Source: Bin87 sp965207585
GTDB taxonomy: Bacteria; Chloroflexota; Dehalococcoidia; Lucifugimonadales; UBA3495
Reading direction: 5' to 3'
DNA length: 64,000 nucleotides
Assembly: GCA_965207585.1 (NCBI GenBank)
Contig: CBDBMT010000003.1
Location: 2,232,001 to 2,296,000 of the forward strand
Below, piece by piece: positions 33,269 to 43,615 of the stretch. How positions within the stretch are numbered: position 1 is the first letter of the stretch; each line of letters opens with the position of its first letter. Made by a program: the position numbers and the translations under genes. The notes beneath the pieces were generated by a model. The model was given only the letters and a program-made list of their open reading frames with translations, was not told the DNA's origin and made no database searches.

Positions 33269-35617
33269 GTGAAATCGCTGAAACTGATTGTTGCCGCGCT
33301 GGTTATGGCGACCGCCTTCCTTGTGGCAGGCAGTATCGCCCTCGCTCAATCCAGCGCCCCGGCCACCGGCAACATTGCCGTCCGCGACGGGATTAATCCG
33401 GGTGAGGTTGTGGTGCCCTGGGACGCCGTGCCCGGAGCCACGCATTACCGTATCGGCTACGTCAACATGGTTACTGACTACCCACTTGCCAAAGCCAGCG
33501 TGACCGGCGATTGGATCAATGCTTTCATCTACGTCGATGAAAACGCCCGCAACGTGCCGGTGGCCAATGGCCGGGCAGAATACACCGTGCGTCGTTTGCA
33601 GCAGGACGCTCGCCATGCCTTTACCGTGCTCACCAGCAATAACTTCGTCGATACCGGCGCCGCCGGGAGCGTTACCAGCGAATTTTCCTGGCCGAGCAAC
33701 CCGCGCTGGACTTTTCATACGGTAGCTGATCGAGGTGGTGCGACAGGACCCACGCCCGGCTTTGATTTCGTCAGCATGTACCCGAACTGCGATGCCGTGC
33801 GCGCGCACTACCCCGGCGGCGTAAGACGGGGCAGCCCCATCTATCGCCCTGCCCTTGACAGTGACGGAGATGGAATTGCTTGTGAATCCACCGACGACGT
33901 CACAAGCGAAGAGGCGGATGACGGCATAGACAACAGCAGCACCTCCGCCAGCGCTACGGTGGAGTTGCAGTTGACCATCGGCAATATGCCCATTAATGCT
34001 GAGTCTGGCAGCTCCATCGAGTTGTATCTGGAGGATGACTTCCAGGTTCCCAACTTCATCCCACAGGACAGCGTGTATTTCACCGCGTCGAATCCCTTTA
34101 CCGCTGACACCAACAACGGCGGCTCGGTCGTAGCCGCTGGCGTCGTCGAAATCCGCGAAGGCGACCACTTCCGCGGGGGCGACGACTGGGCCATCCGCGT
34201 CTTCATACCCGACATGACCGCCAACCTCGATGGCTACCAGGGACCTTTGAGGGGGCAGACCGTTACGTTGACCTTCACCGGCGCCGCTGGCATCAGGAAC
34301 CCCAGCGAGGAAGGCACTCACAGCGTGGGTTACTCCATCCTCGGCCCTGACGACGCTGCCAACGGCGGCCCACAAGGACAACTGGGCACCGTACCTACCT
34401 ACGCCAAGATCAGTCTGTCCGACATGGACAACACCCGCGGCTACGAGCTGACAGTCACCGGCACCGGCTTCAACAACGGCACGTCCGCCGCCGTGCACGT
34501 GCTGAGTGTTGCCGAAGGTGCGGCCGCTCCCACATGCGCCGAAGTTATCCGGCGGGGTTCCCGAGTAGGCATCGCCATTGTGGGCAGCGACGACGGAGTG
34601 TCGATTACCTTTGAAGTGACCGTGCCGACTTTCGTGCCCGGCAAGAACAACTACATCTGCATGGTGGACGGCGAAGGCCGCTACAGCACTAACGTCGAAC
34701 AATTCCACTTGGAACCTGCCATGCGGGTAGTACCCGGCGCGGCATACGCCGGAGATACTGTCGTCGTATTTGTTCAGGACTTCCCCAACCCCGGCGCCGC
34801 GCTGACCTCGCTGAAGATAGCAGGCCGGGAAGTGTTCAAGGCACCCGCTGGTTGTAACCCGTGTTTGAATGTCAATGCGACTGTCATCGCCGCCGACGGT
34901 TCGGCCACTGCCACCTTCGATATGCCTGGCAGCATTTCGGGCGTTCCGCTGGTAGGCACGGTGCGCATCGACGCCAAGTGGGGCGATGTGTCCGCAGACG
35001 GCAAGATAACGGTAACCGGCTCGGCTCTGAGTGCCAGTCAGCGCGAAGTCCGGCCCAACGACAGCCTCACCATCCTCGGCGAGAGATTCAGCGGCAGCTC
35101 CGTCATCTACCCGGAGAACATCACTATGGACGGGGTGCCCCTGCTGGTGGACAACGATTCCCTGACCAATGGCGTGGTTGAGGTATCCAATACTGGGCAG
35201 TTCACTGCCACCGTCTATGTATGGCCTGCTAGTGACAACAGTTTCAACCCGACGCTGATTAGCGGCACCCACACCATCCAAGTGTGGGATAGCCAGGGGT
35301 TCTTCGGCACGGCCACCGTGGTCATCAAGGACCCAGGCATAACTGTCTCGCCCGCTGTGCTGGGTCCCCTGGACTACCTGACCATCACCGGAACCGATTG
35401 GCCAGTGAACAACCCCGACAGCGACGCTGACATTGAGGTCGTCGAAATCCAGGTGGACGACCACCGGTACACGCGGTACACGGCTACTTCCGACGCCTCC
35501 GGCCGCTTCACCGTGGAGCACCGGGTCAGTCATGACGTGGCCGTCCCCTCTACTCAGCTGGTGAGGGCTACCTATGACAGCGAGATCGTGCGCGTTGCCT
35601 CCTTTGAGGTGCAGTAG
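33269..35617 (+). CDS. Secreted multidomain protein with Excalibur-type domain and Ig-like repeats
   Basis: 782 residues from a GTG with GGAGG upstream. Signal peptide MKSLKLIVAALVMATAFLVA ends near ALAQ. Residues ~30-155 look fibronectin-III-like (VVPWDAVPGATHYRIGYV). Residues ~165-210 are an Excalibur-type calcium-binding motif: NCDAVRAHYPGGVRRGSPIY then DSDGDGIACE. The rest is beta-rich with repeated units of IPT/Ig type (YELTVTGTGFNNGTSAAVHV; DSLTILGERFSGSSVIYPEN; DYLTITGTDWPVNN). Likely an extracellular or surface adhesive protein. Confidence 0.82.
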   Translation: MKSLKLIVAALVMATAFLVAGSIALAQSSAPATGNIAVRDGINPGEVVVPWDAVPGATHYRIGYVNMVTDYPLAKASVTGDWINAFIYVDENARNVPVANGRAEYTVRRLQQDARHAFTVLTSNNFVDTGAAGSVTSEFSWPSNPRWTFHTVADRGGATGPTPGFDFVSMYPNCDAVRAHYPGGVRRGSPIYRPALDSDGDGIACESTDDVTSEEADDGIDNSSTSASATVELQLTIGNMPINAESGSSIELYLEDDFQVPNFIPQDSVYFTASNPFTADTNNGGSVVAAGVVEIREGDHFRGGDDWAIRVFIPDMTANLDGYQGPLRGQTVTLTFTGAAGIRNPSEEGTHSVGYSILGPDDAANGGPQGQLGTVPTYAKISLSDMDNTRGYELTVTGTGFNNGTSAAVHVLSVAEGAAAPTCAEVIRRGSRVGIAIVGSDDGVSITFEVTVPTFVPGKNNYICMVDGEGRYSTNVEQFHLEPAMRVVPGAAYAGDTVVVFVQDFPNPGAALTSLKIAGREVFKAPAGCNPCLNVNATVIAADGSATATFDMPGSISGVPLVGTVRIDAKWGDVSADGKITVTGSALSASQREVRPNDSLTILGERFSGSSVIYPENITMDGVPLLVDNDSLTNGVVEVSNTGQFTATVYVWPASDNSFNPTLISGTHTIQVWDSQGFFGTATVVIKDPGITVSPAVLGPLDYLTITGTDWPVNNPDSDADIEVVEIQVDDHRYTRYTATSDASGRFTVEHRVSHDVAVPSTQLVRATYDSEIVRVASFEVQ

Positions 35618-35740
35618 CCATCATCGGAATAACTCCCGGCAAAGGTCATCCCGGCGACGCGGCGCGGAAAGCGGGCGGGCGCACTCGCCATCCTATCCAA
35701 CGTCGGAATTGTGAAACACATCTCGGGAGGTATCGTCTCC

Positions 35741-36277
35741 ATGATCATCGCAGTTATTGGGAACTATGATCCGCCGCCGCATGTGTACGCGCTGGCGGAA
35801 GGGGTTGGGAAGGAACTGGGCCGCCGGGGCATCACGCTGGTTTGCGGCGGGCTGACCGGTGTTATGGAGGCGGTGTGCAAGGGGGCCAAGTCGGAGAACG
35901 GCACCACCATCGGGATCCTGCCGGGCGGGTCGCCACGCACCGCCAACGAGTGGGTTGACTTCCCCGTGGCTACCAACATGGGGTTCGCGCGGAACGTCGC
36001 GGTGGTCAGCACCGGGCAGGCAGTCATCGCTGTCGGGGGCGCTTTCGGCACCCTTTCCGAAATCGCCTACGCTCTCAGCTATGGCATCCCCGTGGTCTCG
36101 TTGCACAGCTGGCCGCTGACCCGGCGCGGCGACGGCCTGCCCGTGGGCGATAACTACATCATCGCGGACAACCCCGCCGACGCCGTGGACAAGGCGGTCG
36201 CCGCGGCCCTGGCCCGCACCGACGAAACTCAGACCGTGGCCTTCTCTGAACCCCTGCCGGAGGTGCCCAATGGCTGA
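35741..36277 (+). CDS. LOG-like/TIGR00725-type Rossmann protein
   Basis: 178 residues from MIIAVIGNYD, chosen because GGGAGGT lies 9-15 bases upstream. ITLVCGGLTGVMEAVCKGAK and AVGGAFGTLSEIAYALSYG correspond to the GGGxxGxM and PGGxGTxxE motifs of lysine-decarboxylase-like/LOG proteins, which in known cases cleave nucleoside 5'-monophosphates at the N-glycosidic bond. The second motif reads GGAFGTLSE. Physiological role unknown. It overlaps eno by 8 bases. Confidence 0.86.
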   Translation: MIIAVIGNYDPPPHVYALAEGVGKELGRRGITLVCGGLTGVMEAVCKGAKSENGTTIGILPGGSPRTANEWVDFPVATNMGFARNVAVVSTGQAVIAVGGAFGTLSEIAYALSYGIPVVSLHSWPLTRRGDGLPVGDNYIIADNPADAVDKAVAAALARTDETQTVAFSEPLPEVPNG

Positions 36278-37574
36278 TGCCACCATCGCGTCCGTGATCG
36301 GCCGGGAGGCGCTGGACTCCCGGGGCAACCCGACGGTCGAGGCGGAGGTCACCCTGTCCGACGGCGGCGTGGGCCTGGCCCTGGTGCCCTCGGGCGCCAG
36401 CACCGGCAGCTACGAGGCCCTGGAACTGCGCGATGGCGACGGGAACCGGTTCGGCGGCGCCGGCACGCTGACCGCCGTGGCCAACGTGAACGACCGCATC
36501 GGGCCAATGCTAACGGGTGCGTCGCCGTTCGACCAGGCGGCCGTCGACCAACGGCTGAACGAGCTGGACGGAACCGACGACAAGAGTGGACTTGGGGCCA
36601 ACGCAGCGCTGGCGGTCTCCATGGCAACCGCCCGCGCCGCCGCCGTGTCCGCAACCGACGGCTCCCTGTGGCGGCACCTGGCCAACGGCGGCGAGGTGAG
36701 CCTGCCGGTGCCGCTGCTGAACATCCTCAACGGAGGCCGGCACGCCTCCAACTCCGCCGACGTGCAGGAGTTCATGGTCGCCCCCGCCGGGTTCGACCGA
36801 TTTTCCGATGCTCTGCGCGCCGGCGTCGAGATCTACCAGGCGTTGAAGTCCATCCTGCGCAACGGGGGCCACAACCTGAACGTGGGTGACGAGGGCGGAT
36901 TCGCGCCGACCCTCCCGTCCAACCGCGATGCCATCGAGGTGGTTTTGCAGGCCATCGAGTCGGCGGGATACCGGCCGGGCGAGCAGGTCCACATCGCTCT
37001 GGACGTGGCGGCGTCGGAACTGTGGGACGCGAACGCCTCGAACTACCATCTCGAACGGGAGGGCGTGTCTCTCGACGCCGGCGAACTGGTCGACCTGTAC
37101 GCCGGATGGTGTCGCGAGTATCCCATCATCAGCATCGAAGACGGGCTGTTCGAAGACGATTGGGCCGGCTGGTCGACCATGACCGAAAGGCTGGGGGAGT
37201 CGGTCCAACTGGTCGGCGACGACCTGCTGGTGACCAACATCGGCCGGCTCCGGCGCGGCATCGATGAGAAAGCCGGCAATGCCATCCTGCTCAAGCCCAA
37301 CCAGATCGGCACGCTGTCCGAGACCGCCGCCGCGTTGGGCATGGCGCGCGACGCCGGCTGGACCGCCGTGATGAGCCACCGTTCCGGCGAAACCGAGGAC
37401 ACCACCATCGCCGACCTGGCCGTCGCCTGGGACGTGGGTCAGATCAAGACCGGCGCGCCGGCCCGCTCCGAGCGGGTGGCCAAATACAACCGCCTGCTGA
37501 GGATCGAGGCGGAGCTCGGCGATGCGGCCCGGTACGCGGGGATGGGGGTGTACCGGAGACTCGGCACCCGGTAG
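36270..37574 (+). CDS. eno: Enolase
   Basis: 434 residues, the standard length. ALDSRGNPTVEAEVTLSDG, GAIxL-type GANAALAVSMATARAAA, PLLNILNGGRHASNSADVQE, NLNVGDEGGFAPTLPS, ISIEDGLFEDDWAGW (metal Asp/Glu), LVGDDLLVTN, AILLKPNQIGTLSE (catalytic Lys) and VMSHRSGETEDTTIADLAVA are all in place. Interconverts 2-phosphoglycerate and phosphoenolpyruvate. The start overlaps the upstream LOG-like gene, so they are likely co-translated. Confidence 0.98.
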   Translation: MADATIASVIGREALDSRGNPTVEAEVTLSDGGVGLALVPSGASTGSYEALELRDGDGNRFGGAGTLTAVANVNDRIGPMLTGASPFDQAAVDQRLNELDGTDDKSGLGANAALAVSMATARAAAVSATDGSLWRHLANGGEVSLPVPLLNILNGGRHASNSADVQEFMVAPAGFDRFSDALRAGVEIYQALKSILRNGGHNLNVGDEGGFAPTLPSNRDAIEVVLQAIESAGYRPGEQVHIALDVAASELWDANASNYHLEREGVSLDAGELVDLYAGWCREYPIISIEDGLFEDDWAGWSTMTERLGESVQLVGDDLLVTNIGRLRRGIDEKAGNAILLKPNQIGTLSETAAALGMARDAGWTAVMSHRSGETEDTTIADLAVAWDVGQIKTGAPARSERVAKYNRLLRIEAELGDAARYAGMGVYRRLGTR

Positions 37575-37627
37575 CCGGGTGGCCCCACCAGGCGTTTCCG
37601 GCCGGCCCGAATCCGCCCTTTGGGTGG

Positions 37628-37633
37628 TATAAT
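37628..37633 (+). promoter_or_regulatory. Candidate -10 element (TATAATCG type)
   Basis: TATAATCGCG lies 127 bases before gap in a 185-base spacer. No clear -35 was found. If used it gives a leader of about 120 bases. Confidence 0.45.
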
Positions 37634-37759
37634 CGCGGACGCCGGCAGGGTCTGCATGACGGCTCGATGCTGCACTTCGCCGGCCGGACAGTACATGCCT
37701 CGCGTGTTCTGCCTTTCGATACAATTGGTCACGTTTGAACTGAGGGGAGGCATTCCACG

Positions 37760-38767
37760 ATGGCGACGCGCATCGGTATCAATGGGTTCGGGAGGATCGG
37801 ACGTTTGGTTGCCCGAGCGGCGCTTTCGCCCACCTATCACAACCGGCTGGACCTGGCCGCCGTAAACGGCTTGGGAGATCCTGACACCGCCGCGCATCTG
37901 TTCAAATACGATAGCACCTACGGGCCCTACGCCGGAACCGTGGGCACGGACAACGGTAACCTGGTCATCGATGGGAAACCTATCCGCATGTTCCAGGAGT
38001 CGGACCCAGCGAACATCCCCTGGTCCGAAATGGGCGTAGACATCGTCGTGGAATGCACCGGTCGTTTCACCGACGCCGCCAAGGCCGCGGCCCACATCGA
38101 CAGCGGTGGCGCCGGCAAGGTGATCATTTCCGCTCCGGCACGGGGGGCCGATGCCACCATCGTCCTGGGGGTGAACGACGAAGCCTACAAGGGCGATGAG
38201 CATCGGATCATCTCCAACGCTTCCTGCACGACGAACTGCTTCGCGCCCATGGTCAAGGTGCTCCACGACGCTTTCGGCGTCGAGCGCGGCCTGATGTCTA
38301 CCATCCATGCCTACACCAACGACCAGAGCATCCTGGACCGCAACCACCGGGACCTGCGGCGGGCCCGGGCGGCGGCGCAGAACATCATCCCCACCAGCAC
38401 CGGCGCGGCCCGATCCGTCGGCGTGGTGCTGCCCGAATTGAACGGCAAGCTCCACGGCATCGCCTATCGCATCCCCACGTCCATCGGTTCCGCGACCGAC
38501 TTTGTGGCCGACCTGAAGCAGAACGTCACCAAGGACGAGGTCAACGCCGCCTTCAAGGCCGCTGCGGAAGGTCCGCTCAAAGGCATCCTGGAATACACCG
38601 AAGACCCCATCGTCAGCTCCGATATTCGCGGGAATGCCCATAGTTGCATCTTCGACGGCCTGAGCACGATGGTCCTGGACGACAGCATGGTCAAGATCCT
38701 AGGCTGGTACGACAACGAGTGGGGATACTCCTGCCGCACCGCCGACCTGTGCTGCCTGATTTCGTAG
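37760..38767 (+). CDS. gap: Glyceraldehyde-3-phosphate dehydrogenase, type I
   Basis: 335 residues. RIGINGFGRIGRLVARA is the NAD site, SNASCTTNCFAPMVKVLHD has the catalytic Cys, TIHAYTNDQSILD the catalytic His, and RRARAAAQNIIPTSTGAA the phosphate-binding region; WYDNEWGYSCRTADL is the C-terminal block. Gene lies 185 bases after eno, also glycolytic. GAGGGGAGG upstream is a strong RBS. Confidence 0.98.
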   Translation: MATRIGINGFGRIGRLVARAALSPTYHNRLDLAAVNGLGDPDTAAHLFKYDSTYGPYAGTVGTDNGNLVIDGKPIRMFQESDPANIPWSEMGVDIVVECTGRFTDAAKAAAHIDSGGAGKVIISAPARGADATIVLGVNDEAYKGDEHRIISNASCTTNCFAPMVKVLHDAFGVERGLMSTIHAYTNDQSILDRNHRDLRRARAAAQNIIPTSTGAARSVGVVLPELNGKLHGIAYRIPTSIGSATDFVADLKQNVTKDEVNAAFKAAAEGPLKGILEYTEDPIVSSDIRGNAHSCIFDGLSTMVLDDSMVKILGWYDNEWGYSCRTADLCCLIS

Positions 38768-38783
38768 CAATTCCTGGCGGTTG

Positions 38784-41700
38784 ATGCGCCCACTTCCCAT
38801 GGACGCCCAGCGGCTTCGCCTCTTCGCCCCCCTGCGCAGGCTGTGGGGGCCTAATTTTCTGCTGCCCGCGCTGCTGGTCGCGGCGCTGGCCCTCCGCATC
38901 TACGGCATCGACTGGGACCAAGGCCACGGTTTCCACCCGGACGAGCGGTCCTTCTATCTGCGCGCCGACGACATGTTCCGCGTGCTCACCAAAGCGCCGG
39001 GACACGAGACCTGGCTGGCCCAGTGGCCCGAAATGCGGGCCGGCTTGCCCAGCATCGGGACCGCACTGTCGGCCGAACGCAGTCCTCTCAACCCGCACTG
39101 GTTCCCGCTGGGCAGCATCCTGATCTATGCCCTGGTACTGGTCCGGTCGGTGGCTGAGCTGTTCACCGACTGGGCCGCCATGGACATGCGGTTCGCCGGC
39201 CGGACGCTGGCCGCCCTGGCGGATACGGCGTCGGTGGGGCTGATGTTCGCTATTGGACGCCGGATGTACGGCCGCTGGACGGGGTTGCTGGCCGCCGGCT
39301 TGACCACCTTTGCCGTAATCCACATCCAGCACGCGCACTTCTATCGTCCGGAACCCTTTACAGTTCTCACGTCGCTGGCGGCCCTGTGGGCAATGCTCCG
39401 GTTCGCGGACACCGCCCGGATGCGCGACGCCGCCCTGTTGGGCCTGCTGGTGGGCTTGGCCATGGCGCCCAAAGTGTCGGTCGCGCCTGTCCTGGCGCCG
39501 CTGGCGCTGGTGTTCCTCTGGGCCTGGAAGGACCGCGCCGGCGGGCGTTGGTCCGATCTGACGGTGCTGTCGGCCGTCAGATTCGCGCCCACGGTGGCGG
39601 TGGCCGGTCTGCTTGCTTTGGCCGCGTTTTTCATCACGACCCCGTACGCCTTCCTGGACGTTGGCGCGTTTCTTGCCGATATTCGCGCCCAAGCGGAAAT
39701 GGCCCGGGAGGCCGGCCACTGGCCGTTCACCTGGCAATACGCCGATACTCCGGCCTTCTGGTACCAGATCCGGCAGACCGCGGTTTGGGGCTTGGGACTG
39801 CCTTTGGGGATCGTTGCGTGGCTGGCCGCCCCGTTCACCGCGTGGCTGGCATGGCGCGACGGGTTGACGCAACGTTTTGACCTGTTGCTGCTGGCCTGGG
39901 CGGTGCCCGCTTTCGTGTTCCTGGAGCTGTTCGAGGTCAAGTTCCTGCGCTACGTCTTCCCGCTCATGCCCTTCTACGTTCTGATGGGAGCGCGGATGCT
40001 GGTGGCGTTCGTCACCTGGGCGCAGGCGCGGCGCAACCGGGGCTCTCGGGATGCAGCCGGCCCGCCTGACGATGCTCCATTTTCGGAAGAGTGGCACGCA
40101 ACTCCGCCAACTGTTGGCGACGACCTGATCTTCGATGAGCCGCTATTCGGTGATGATGCGCCATTCTCCGAGGAATGGCACGCGACGCCGCCCACCGGCG
40201 GTATGGTTGTCTCCGCGACCGGACGGCCGGTGGAACCCGACGAGATGCCGCATCGACCGCCATCGCGTTGGCAGACGGTGGTGGAGACGAGCCGTCGGTA
40301 CTGCTACCCGGTCACCATCACAGCTCTCGTGGTCGTCGTTGCGTCGACCGTCCTGTATGCCCTCGCCTTCTCCAGCATCTACACCCGCCCCCACACCGCG
40401 GTCGCCGCGGCGGAATGGATCAACGCTAACGTCCCGCCGGGCGCCCGCATCATCAACGGCGGCTCCTATTGGGATGAGCGCATTCCTGACCTGGGCCGGT
40501 ACGATGTCTGGACATTCGCTGCCTACCATCCCGACAGCGACCGGAGCAAGATTCCAGAGTTGGTCGACCGACTGTCTTCCAGCGATTACGTGGTCTTCTA
40601 TTCCAATCGGGCTTACGGGTCGGTGGCCCGGTTGCCGGACGAATACCCGTCGAGCTCCACGTTCCTTCGCCTGTTGTTCGGAGGAGACTTAGGTTACCGA
40701 CTGGACCGGTCGTTCTCCTCGTATCCCACGTTGGCCGGCTTTGAGCTGCGCGACGACCCGTACGGCCGCGCCGGCCTGCCCACACCGGTTCGTACCGAGG
40801 GGTCATCGTGGCAGCCGGGGCGCCACCACGGGCTGAACCTGGGGTACGCCGACGAAAACGTCATCGGATATGACCACCCGCAGGTACTGGTATTCCGCAA
40901 CGCGGACCGACTGACCCGCAGCGAGATACGGTCTCGTATCGACGATGGCACGGTGGGTATCGAGGAAACCCCGCCGTTAATGCTCCCTCCCCATGCGCTG
41001 GAGGCCCAGCGAGACGGTGGGACCTGGTCGCACGTGTTTCGACCGGACGGTTGGCCCAACCGGGTGCCGTGGCTCAGCTGGTTCCTGGCGCTGGAGCTGA
41101 TCTGCCTGATCGCGTTCCCGCTGACCTGGTGGGTGCTGCGCCCGCTGCACGACCGGGGGCTGCTGTTCTCCCGCGTGGTGGGGTTGCTGCTGGTGGCATG
41201 GGTGGCATGGCTGCTGGTCAACTCCGGTGCGGTGGAGTTTTCGATTGCCGCCATAGCGTTGGCGATGCTGGTCGTGGCAATACCGTCGGCAGCAGTCCTG
41301 ACGTTCAGTTGGCGAGAAATAGCACGGTGGCTGCGGGAACACTGGCGCATGGCGCTGGTCGCCGAGGCGCTGTTCGTGCTGGCGTACCTGGCCTTTGTGC
41401 TGATCCGGGCGGCCAATCCCGACCTGTGGCACCCGTGGCGCGGTGGTGAGAAGCCCATGGAGCTGGCCTATTTCACGGCGGTTGCCCGCTCCTCGGCGTT
41501 GCCGCCCTACGACCCCTGGTTCGCCGGCGGTTACCTGAACTACTACTACTGGGGCTACTTTATCTTGTCCATTCCCACCCGCCTTACCGGCATCCCGCCG
41601 GTGACGGCGTTCAATCTGGCCGTGCCGACCCTGTTCGCCCTGACGGCCACTGGAGCCGGCGCCCTCGCGTACTACTTCGTCAAAGCCGCTGATGGAGTCC

Positions 41701-43511
41701 GTGGGGAAGTCTTACCGGCAGATCCGCCGAATCGTCCCATGGGAAGGGTAGTTCCATGGCGCCGCATCGCGCGACGATTGCCCCGCGGCGCGGCGGCGGT
41801 GGGTCTCGTCAGCGCGGTGATGGTGGCGGTTGCCGGCAATCTGGACGGAGTGGTCCAGTTGTTTCACATCCTGTCGGCTCGCGTAAGCGGGATACCCGTG
41901 CCCCTGTCGGCTTTCGACTTCTGGCGAAGCAGCCGGGCCATACCCGAGATTCCCGGCTTTGAACCCAGCGCGCTGACCCCGTGGCTGGAGTCGACCGATC
42001 GTGTCGATCTCGGTTTTCACATCACCGAGTTTCCGTACTTCACCTTCCTCTTCGCCGACCTGCATGCCCACATGATGACCATGCCTTTCGCGCTCCTCGC
42101 CTTGGCGCTGGGGTTCGCCGCCCTGCTCGGCGTGGCGCGGAGCGGCCCGAAGAGCCTCTGGACCTGGGTGTGCGTCGCGCTGATGGGGCTGGCGGTGGGC
42201 AGCCTGTGGACCATCAACTCTTGGGAGTACCCCGCCTACGCTTTGCTCATGGTAGGGTTCACGGCGTCCGCCGCATGGCTGATGCCGGGCGAGCTCAAGG
42301 TGCGGGTGGCCTTGGGAATTGCGTTGGCGTTGGTAGCCGCGGTAGTCAGCTACGTCGGTTTCTTGCCTTTCCATAATGCGACTGAAACCTTCGACACCGG
42401 CATCGAACCAACCCGCTGGCGTACCCCGTTGACCAATTACCTGCTGATCCACGCGCTGCCGCTGCTGGCGGCATTGGCGTTGCTATCGGCGACGCTACCG
42501 AGGGCAGTCGCGCCGTGGCGGGCCAGGATCCGAACGTCGGCTCCCGTTCCGGCGGTGTACCAGTGGCTCCTGGTGGGCGTGCTGGCTGGCTTGGCCCTGG
42601 CGTGTTACTTCTGGGCCGCCGGGTTCCTGACCGCCGGCGTGCTCATGGTACTGCTGACGCTTGCCTGTTGGTCGCTGGCGGCCACGTTGCTGGCCGGCCA
42701 GGGGTCAACCACACGCTCCGATGTGGCTGTCCTGGGCATGCTGGCAGTCGCCCTGGCCATCAGCATCGGCGTGGACTTCGTCCGCGTCGAAGGCGACATC
42801 GCGCGCATGAACACTCTGTTCAAATACTATCTGGTCGCATGGGTCCTGTTCGGAGTAGCCGGAGCGTACGGATTTTGGCGAGGCTGGACGGCGTGGCGCA
42901 GCCGGCCGCACGTTTACAATCGTGCCGTCCGTGTGTCGTTTGCTGTGCTGGTTGGGGTCGTTGGCTTGGGGGTGATGGCCTATCCGGTGTTGGCGACCCC
43001 CGTCCGCATCCAGGACCGTTTTCACTCCACGCCGCTCACTCTGGACGGCGCGGCGTGGATGCCGGACGCCGTGCACTATGAGCGCGACGAGCCCATCGAA
43101 ATGAGCTGGGACGCCGATGCCATCCGGTGGTTGCAGGACAACGTCTCCGGAACCCCTGTCGTCCTTGAAGCTCACGGTGACCAATACCGCTGGAACGGCA
43201 GGATATCGGTGTACACCGGGTTTCCCACGGTGATCGGCTGGCCGTGGCACCAGACCCAGCAGCGCAACGACTGGGACCTGATCCAGCATCGCGCGCGGGA
43301 CGTGTCCGCCATCTACAGCACCCTCAGCAAGAATGCGGCGCTGGACCTGATCGACCAGTACAGCGTGCGCTACATCGTGGTGGGTGACCTGGAGCGCATC
43401 TACTATCTCCCGCACGGCATCGAGAAATTCGATCAGATGGTGAACGATGGAACCCTCGAACTGGCCTATGCCAACAACGGCACGACCATCTACCGCGTCG
43501 TGGATAGATGA
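38784..43511 (+). CDS. Giant membrane protein: GT39-like N-terminus fused to YYY/DUF2298 domain
   Basis: 1575 residues. The ATG at 38784 is preferred over the TTG three bases upstream. Residues ~25-425 have many helices with GFHPDERSFYLRADDMFRVL in the first large loop, where acidic DE pairs of GT39/PMT enzymes lie. A hydrophilic segment (~425-510) contains a duplicated 15-residue peptide. The second half has GGYLNYYYWGYFI (~914), DLHAHMMTMPFALLALALGF (~1090) and SLWTINSWEYPAYALL, typical of the Chlor_Arch_YYY family. Likely transfers or moves lipid-linked sugars at the membrane. Confidence 0.85.
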   Translation: MRPLPMDAQRLRLFAPLRRLWGPNFLLPALLVAALALRIYGIDWDQGHGFHPDERSFYLRADDMFRVLTKAPGHETWLAQWPEMRAGLPSIGTALSAERSPLNPHWFPLGSILIYALVLVRSVAELFTDWAAMDMRFAGRTLAALADTASVGLMFAIGRRMYGRWTGLLAAGLTTFAVIHIQHAHFYRPEPFTVLTSLAALWAMLRFADTARMRDAALLGLLVGLAMAPKVSVAPVLAPLALVFLWAWKDRAGGRWSDLTVLSAVRFAPTVAVAGLLALAAFFITTPYAFLDVGAFLADIRAQAEMAREAGHWPFTWQYADTPAFWYQIRQTAVWGLGLPLGIVAWLAAPFTAWLAWRDGLTQRFDLLLLAWAVPAFVFLELFEVKFLRYVFPLMPFYVLMGARMLVAFVTWAQARRNRGSRDAAGPPDDAPFSEEWHATPPTVGDDLIFDEPLFGDDAPFSEEWHATPPTGGMVVSATGRPVEPDEMPHRPPSRWQTVVETSRRYCYPVTITALVVVVASTVLYALAFSSIYTRPHTAVAAAEWINANVPPGARIINGGSYWDERIPDLGRYDVWTFAAYHPDSDRSKIPELVDRLSSSDYVVFYSNRAYGSVARLPDEYPSSSTFLRLLFGGDLGYRLDRSFSSYPTLAGFELRDDPYGRAGLPTPVRTEGSSWQPGRHHGLNLGYADENVIGYDHPQVLVFRNADRLTRSEIRSRIDDGTVGIEETPPLMLPPHALEAQRDGGTWSHVFRPDGWPNRVPWLSWFLALELICLIAFPLTWWVLRPLHDRGLLFSRVVGLLLVAWVAWLLVNSGAVEFSIAAIALAMLVVAIPSAAVLTFSWREIARWLREHWRMALVAEALFVLAYLAFVLIRAANPDLWHPWRGGEKPMELAYFTAVARSSALPPYDPWFAGGYLNYYYWGYFILSIPTRLTGIPPVTAFNLAVPTLFALTATGAGALAYYFVKAADGVRGEVLPADPPNRPMGRVVPWRRIARRLPRGAAAVGLVSAVMVAVAGNLDGVVQLFHILSARVSGIPVPLSAFDFWRSSRAIPEIPGFEPSALTPWLESTDRVDLGFHITEFPYFTFLFADLHAHMMTMPFALLALALGFAALLGVARSGPKSLWTWVCVALMGLAVGSLWTINSWEYPAYALLMVGFTASAAWLMPGELKVRVALGIALALVAAVVSYVGFLPFHNATETFDTGIEPTRWRTPLTNYLLIHALPLLAALALLSATLPRAVAPWRARIRTSAPVPAVYQWLLVGVLAGLALACYFWAAGFLTAGVLMVLLTLACWSLAATLLAGQGSTTRSDVAVLGMLAVALAISIGVDFVRVEGDIARMNTLFKYYLVAWVLFGVAGAYGFWRGWTAWRSRPHVYNRAVRVSFAVLVGVVGLGVMAYPVLATPVRIQDRFHSTPLTLDGAAWMPDAVHYERDEPIEMSWDADAIRWLQDNVSGTPVVLEAHGDQYRWNGRISVYTGFPTVIGWPWHQTQQRNDWDLIQHRARDVSAIYSTLSKNAALDLIDQYSVRYIVVGDLERIYYLPHGIEKFDQMVNDGTLELAYANNGTTIYRVVDR

Positions 43512-43615
43512 GCGTTAGGACCATGCCATCCACTGCGTCCCAGGTTGAGTTGCACAGGGGGGCGAACCGACCTCTGGTACGATGAGCGCAAAGTATTTTT
43601 GCTGCGAGGTGCCCA

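Noticed and set aside
32954..35533. Minus-strand open frame of 859 codons opposite the secreted Excalibur protein
   Set aside because: The plus strand has a signal peptide, RBS and domain motifs; the antisense has none and its codon use mirrors the sense gene.
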